A DNA stretch of 8,579 nucleotides, from assembly GCA_905236665.1 (NCBI GenBank), contig CAJONF010000117.1:1-8579 (forward strand). The letters run 5' to 3'. A model generated the notes under the pieces. That model was not told the DNA's origin. It was given only the letters and a program-made list of their open reading frames with translations, and ran no database searches. The translations under genes and the position numbers were made by a program. This document shows, piece by piece, positions 5,493 through 8,579 of this stretch. This DNA is from an uncultured Selenomonadaceae bacterium (GTDB lineage Bacteria; Bacillota; Negativicutes; Selenomonadales; Selenomonadaceae). Position 1 is the stretch's first letter. Every line of letters starts with the position of its first letter.

Positions 5493-8008
5493 AAAAATTT
5501 TTGATTATTGACGGCAGCAGTATTTTTTATCGCGCATTTTATGCCATGCCGCCCTTGACCGCCCCAACCGGCGAACCAACCGGCGCAGTTGTCGGTTTCG
5601 CGAATATCATTTTAAAAATCCTGCGCGAACAATCGCCTGACTTCGCGGCGGTTGCTCTTGACACGTCAAAGGAAACTTTTCGCAACGAAATTTTCACGGA
5701 ATATAAAGCAACTCGCCAGAAAATGCCTGATGAACTCGCCGCCCAACTCTCTTTGCTGAAAGAATTTATCGAAGTTATCGGCTTGAAAACTTGTGCGGCG
5801 GCAGGCTACGAAGCTGATGACGTTATCGGCACGCTGGCGACTCAAGCCGCTGAAAATTTTTCTGTTGAGATTTTGACGGGCGACCGCGACGCCTTGCAAC
5901 TAATCAACGCGACGACACGAGTTTTGCTCAACAAAAAGTCCAGCGTCGAAGTTTACACCGAGAAAAAATTTTTCAACGAATACGGATTTGCACCGGCTCT
6001 GCTTGTCGATTTTAAAAGTTTGCGCGGCGACCCGTCCGATAATATCCCAGGCGTGCAGGGTATCGGTGAAAAAACTGCTACCGCGCTGATTAAAGAATTC
6101 GGCACGCTGGAAAATGTTTTGGCGCACCGCGACGAAATTAAATCTAAAAAAATTCGCGCCGCCTTGGAAAATTTTTCTGACGACGCGATTTTAAGCAAAC
6201 AGCTCGCGCAGATTGTCCGCAACGTACCGAAAATTTATTTCAGCACGCAAGATTTTAAAATTGTCCCGAATTTTGCCCGCGCCAATGAATTTTGCGACCG
6301 TTACGCGCTCAACGTTGCGAAAAAAAATATTCATAATCTTTTTGGCGAAGAAAATCTTTTCAACACCGCGCCGAAAAAATTTTTATCTGTGCCTAAAGTT
6401 AGTTCGCAACCCGACTTTGAAAAAATCTTCGCGGCGGAGGCTGTGACGATTGCTCAAGTTGGGGAAAATTTCGCGATAAAAATTTTCGGCGATGAAATTT
6501 TTTTAATGATGCCAGCCGATGTGCAAAAAGTTTTTAACGAATTCACCGGCAAAATTATTTTGAGCGGCGCAAAAAATTTTCTGCGCGTCTTCAAAGTCAC
6601 AAACCTTGAAAAATTTTTTGACGTGGAAATTGCGGCGTATTTGCTCTATCCCGAATTGGAAGATTATTCCTGCGAAAAACTTTTGCCGCTAGAATTCGAC
6701 GGCTTGACAATGCCCGATAATTTTACGTCAACAAATGCCACTGCGCTGGAAAAACTCGCCGCACTTTATGAAAAAAAAATAGCCGACGCCAGCTTGACGC
6801 GACTTTATAACGAAATAGAATTGCCGCTCACGGAAGTTTTAGCGCAAATGGAACGACGCGGAGTTTTCGTTGACAAAAAGCGGCTTGAAGAAAAATCTGC
6901 GCAGATGTCCAAACGAATCGCCGCGCTTGAAAAAAATATTTACGAGTTGGCGGGCAAAACATTCAACATAAATTCGCCAAAGCAGCTCGCCGGAATTTTG
7001 TTTGTAGAATTAAATCTGCCGTCCGTCAAAAAAACTAAAACCGGCTACTCAACCAGCGCGGAAGTTTTGGAGGAATTGCGTTGGCGGCATCCGATTGTTG
7101 AGGCAATTTTAAATTTCCGCGCCCTGACGAAATTAAAATCAACTTATCTTGACGGGCTGGGAAAATTAATCGGCGATGACGGGCGCGTCCACACGAATTT
7201 TAATCAGACTGTGACGGCGACGGGCAGGCTTTCAAGCTCCGACCCGAATTTGCAAAACATTCCCGTGCGAACAGATGAAGGCAGGGAGATTCGCGCCCTA
7301 TTCGAGCCTGGCGAAGGTTTCGACTGCATTTTATCCGCTGATTATTCGCAAATTGAACTGCGGCTACTAGCTCATATGTCCGGCGACGAAAATTTAATCG
7401 ACGCGTTTATCAAAGGACAGGATATTCACGCAAGGACGGCGGCAGAAGTTTTCGGCGTGCCAATCGACGAGATAACGCCCGATTTGCGCCGTAAAGCCAA
7501 GGCGGTAAATTTCGGCATTGTTTACGGGATAAGCGACTATGGTCTTTCGCAGAATTTGAATATCAGCCGCAAAGAGGCGGGTGAATATATCGCGCTGTAT
7601 TTTGAACGTTATCCCGGCGTAAAAAATTTTCTGGACGCAACTGTTGCTAAGGCGCATTTGCAAGGCTATGTTACGACGATGTTTGGGCGGCGAAGATTTT
7701 TGCCCGCGATTAACAACAAAAATTTTAACCTGCGCACTCTTGCCGAGCGTATGGCAATGAACACGCCGATTCAAGGTAGCGCGGCGGATATTATCAAGCT
7801 GGCGATGATTCACGCTGAAAAAAATTTGCGCGGCTTTGACAGCAGAATAATTATTCAGGTGCACGACGAACTTGTCCTTGAGGCTAAAAACTCCGAGCTT
7901 GCCGAAGTTAAAAAAATTTTGCGCGATTCAATGGAAAATGTTATAAAAATCTCTGTACCGCTGATTATTGATGTTCACAGCGGAAAAAATTGGGCATTAG
8001 CTAAGTAA
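5489..8008 (+). CDS. polA: DNA polymerase I
   Basis: Pol I fills gaps in repair and removes Okazaki primers. The 839-residue protein has three parts. The 5' nuclease domain (1 to about 290) shows Asp8 (LIIDGSS), Glu108/Asp110/Asp111 (GYEADDVIG), Asp132/Asp134 (TGDRDA) and GDPSDN (180-185) with the helix-hairpin-helix. The 3'-5' exonuclease-like domain (about 300-440) lacks its catalytic acids: VTIAQVG (319-325) stands where proofreading enzymes have a D-x-E segment. The polymerase domain shows motif A with Asp618 (SADYSQIELR), the O-helix with Arg667, Lys671, Phe675 and Tyr679, and motif C His792-Asp793-Glu794. It starts at ATG 5489, overlapping the transpeptidase stop; GAGG (5475-5478), 10 nt upstream, is a weak SD, so coupled translation is likely. 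The usual downstream neighbours coaE/mutM are absent; rpsT converges instead. Confidence 0.98.
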   Translation: MKKFLIIDGSSIFYRAFYAMPPLTAPTGEPTGAVVGFANIILKILREQSPDFAAVALDTSKETFRNEIFTEYKATRQKMPDELAAQLSLLKEFIEVIGLKTCAAAGYEADDVIGTLATQAAENFSVEILTGDRDALQLINATTRVLLNKKSSVEVYTEKKFFNEYGFAPALLVDFKSLRGDPSDNIPGVQGIGEKTATALIKEFGTLENVLAHRDEIKSKKIRAALENFSDDAILSKQLAQIVRNVPKIYFSTQDFKIVPNFARANEFCDRYALNVAKKNIHNLFGEENLFNTAPKKFLSVPKVSSQPDFEKIFAAEAVTIAQVGENFAIKIFGDEIFLMMPADVQKVFNEFTGKIILSGAKNFLRVFKVTNLEKFFDVEIAAYLLYPELEDYSCEKLLPLEFDGLTMPDNFTSTNATALEKLAALYEKKIADASLTRLYNEIELPLTEVLAQMERRGVFVDKKRLEEKSAQMSKRIAALEKNIYELAGKTFNINSPKQLAGILFVELNLPSVKKTKTGYSTSAEVLEELRWRHPIVEAILNFRALTKLKSTYLDGLGKLIGDDGRVHTNFNQTVTATGRLSSSDPNLQNIPVRTDEGREIRALFEPGEGFDCILSADYSQIELRLLAHMSGDENLIDAFIKGQDIHARTAAEVFGVPIDEITPDLRRKAKAVNFGIVYGISDYGLSQNLNISRKEAGEYIALYFERYPGVKNFLDATVAKAHLQGYVTTMFGRRRFLPAINNKNFNLRTLAERMAMNTPIQGSAADIIKLAMIHAEKNLRGFDSRIIIQVHDELVLEAKNSELAEVKKILRDSMENVIKISVPLIIDVHSGKNWALAK

Positions 8009-8052
8009 AAAAAAATAGAGCCCGTTCTTTAACGAACTCTCTAAGATTTTTT
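8007..8052. terminator. Bidirectional terminator between polA and rpsT
   Basis: AGAG (8017-8020) and GTTC (8024-8027) pair with CTCT (8039-8042) and GAAC (8034-8037), with a 3x1 internal loop and a 6-nt apical loop. Nine A at 8007-8015 give a nine-U tract on the minus strand, so it should stop rpsT well. Six T at 8047-8052 can serve polA, though 4 nt separate them from the stem. The A tract overlaps the polA stop codon and the T tract overlaps the rpsT stop. Confidence 0.72.
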
Positions 8053-8317
8053 AAGCGGGAATCGCGTTAACTTTCAACGTGAGCTTAGATTTTTTGCGAG
8101 CCGCCGCGTTTTTGTGAATCGTATTGTTAGCCGCCGCCTGATCAATGGCTTTGTGCGCCGCCGGCAAAAGTTTTTGAGCTTCTGCCGCATCGCCAGCCGC
8201 TATTGCCGCCAACACGAGCTTTTGAGCTTTCTTCATGCGCGTTTTCTCAAAAATATTGCGGGCGCGGCGTTTCGCGTCGACTTTCATGCTTTTAATCGAA
8301 GATTTAATATTAGGCAA
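8051..8317 (-). CDS. rpsT: 30S ribosomal protein S20
   Basis: S20 is a small basic protein that binds 16S rRNA early in 30S assembly. The 88-residue product begins (M)PNIKSSIKSMKVDAKRRARN and ends with NTIHKNAAARKKSKL, the family's N- and C-terminal signatures; it is helical and Lys/Ala-rich, with normal length. The start is TTG at 8315-8317, since PNIKSS follows at once and AAGGAGG lies 8 nt upstream. Reading from the ATG at 8365 would add 16 residues not found in S20 and run through the SD and promoter. E. coli rpsT also uses UUG, and there the weak start takes part in autoregulation. The gene is monocistronic here, with its own promoter and terminator, and converges on polA. Confidence 0.97.
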   Translation of the reverse strand: MPNIKSSIKSMKVDAKRRARNIFEKTRMKKAQKLVLAAIAAGDAAEAQKLLPAAHKAIDQAAANNTIHKNAAARKKSKLTLKVNAIPA

Positions 8318-8325
8318 CGAAATAA

Positions 8326-8332
8326 CCTCCTT
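8326..8332 (-). promoter_or_regulatory. Strong Shine-Dalgarno that fixes the TTG start of rpsT
   Basis: On the minus strand AAGGAGG lies at 8332-8326, 8 nt before the TTG start at 8317. It is a near-perfect anti-16S match and decides the start against the longer reading from the ATG at 8365. Confidence 0.9.
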
Positions 8333-8355
8333 GTAAAATTCTTTACAGCTGTGGA

Positions 8356-8384
8356 AGTTTATCACAGCGTAAATTAAATTGCAA
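8356..8384 (-). promoter_or_regulatory. Promoter of rpsT
   Basis: On the minus strand TTGCAA (8384-8379; 4 of 6) and TAAACT (8361-8356; 4 of 6) are 17 bp apart. TGA directly before the -10 makes it an extended -10 promoter. Initiation near 8349 would give a leader of about 30 nt containing the SD. Confidence 0.62.
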
Positions 8385-8464
8385 GGAGATTTTTGTTACT
8401 CATTGCTCTTTGATTCAAGATGATTTATATAGTGAAAGAAAACGTTAAAAACATTAAATGCTAT

Positions 8465-8493
8465 TTGTAATTTTATTTAAACTGACGTATAAT
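8465..8493 (+). promoter_or_regulatory. Strong sigma-70-type promoter facing out of the window
   Basis: TTGTAA (8465-8470; 4 of 6) and a perfect TATAAT (8488-8493) are 17 bp apart. Initiation would fall near 8500, giving a leader of at least 80 nt that contains the hairpin at 8532-8574. The gene it drives starts beyond the window. The 8385-8464 stretch between this and the rpsT promoter shows nothing I can support. Confidence 0.72.
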
Positions 8494-8531
8494 CCGCCCG
8501 AAACACAAGAAGTCTTTGAGGAAATTGTAAG

Positions 8532-8574
8532 CCTCCTGCACTGTTATTCCATGAAGTTGTACAGTAGCAGGAGG
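8532..8574 (+). promoter_or_regulatory. Leader hairpin that sequesters a Shine-Dalgarno site
   Basis: CCTCCTGCACTGT (8532-8544) pairs along its whole length with ACAGT (8561-8565) plus GCAGGAGG (8567-8574). There are 13 base pairs, a single bulged A at 8566 and a 16-nt loop. The 3' arm contains AGGAGG, part of AGGAGGAG (8569-8576), a near-ideal ribosome-binding site for a start codon just past the window. No T tract follows, so it is not a terminator. The 5' arm is itself an anti-SD sequence (CCTCCT). The fold suggests control of translation initiation; the ligand or trigger is unknown. Confidence 0.6.
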
Positions 8575-8579
8575 AGAAT

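Noticed and set aside
8051..8365. 104-aa version of S20 from the ATG at 8365
   Set aside because: The first 16 residues do not belong to S20 and cover the SD and the probable -10 region. The TTG at 8317 has an ideal SD.
8114..8377. Plus-strand 87-aa frame over rpsT
   Set aside because: It is antisense to a certain ribosomal protein gene, has no SD and shows no family features.
8383..8411. AAGGAG followed by a TTG and a very short open frame on the plus strand
   Set aside because: The frame stops after about six codons, and the SD-like bases include part of the rpsT -35 on the other strand. There is no promoter for it.
8518..8531. GAGG then TTG-TAA, a start-stop element in the leader
   Set aside because: Spacing is too short and the pattern is easily due to chance; I found no other sign of a leader peptide.
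8551..8579. ATG in the hairpin loop, open to the window end
   Set aside because: No SD precedes it; upstream lies the anti-SD arm. The real start more likely follows AGGAGGAG beyond 8579, though the window cannot exclude an in-frame extension.
1..8579. CRISPR array, toxin-antitoxin, phage or defence genes
   Set aside because: No regularly spaced repeats and no small paired ORFs or nuclease-type genes were seen other than the TnpB tail.

Overview
This looks like ordinary chromosome of a low-to-mid-GC bacterium of the Bacillota (Firmicutes) lineage. The evidence is strong Shine-Dalgarno sites, an AdhR/NmlR-type MerR regulator, an L,D-transpeptidase with a stalk-like C-terminal domain, and a PolA whose proofreading residues are lost. 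A diderm Negativicutes (Selenomonas/Veillonella-like) host is my guess; no lineage marker in the window proves it.

Layout, left to right. Positions 1-84 are the tail of a mobile element: the last codons of a TnpB-like protein, then a short right-end hairpin finishing in TCAA, as in IS200/IS605 elements. It lies 30 bp upstream of a GTG-started malic enzyme gene (115-1362), followed after 15 nt by a tRNA-Arg(CCG) with encoded CCA (1378-1452). A rho-independent terminator (1523-1550) closes that unit and overlaps a probable promoter for a Nif3/DUF34 metal-centre protein (1566-2354). Next is a MerR regulator of the thiol-sensing AdhR/NmlR type (2425-2775), with its own operator in a 19-bp promoter spacer. 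It converges, with a 6-bp gap, on a sodium:alanine/glycine symporter gene on the minus strand (2782-4227).

Divergent from the symporter is a two-gene unit: a secreted L,D-transpeptidase (4377-5492) overlapping polA (5489-8008) by ATGA. polA converges on rpsT (minus, 8051-8317, TTG start) across a shared bidirectional terminator. The last 120 bp hold a strong plus-strand promoter and a leader whose 13-bp hairpin hides the Shine-Dalgarno of a gene beginning beyond the window.

The genes do not form one pathway; most are housekeeping (malate/pyruvate metabolism, tRNA, metal-centre protein, amino-acid uptake, cell-wall cross-linking, DNA repair, ribosome). I see no CRISPR array, prophage or defence operon. 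The two least ordinary signals are the TnpB element end, whose putative guide would be the malic enzyme ribosome-binding region, and the SD-sequestering hairpin at the right edge.
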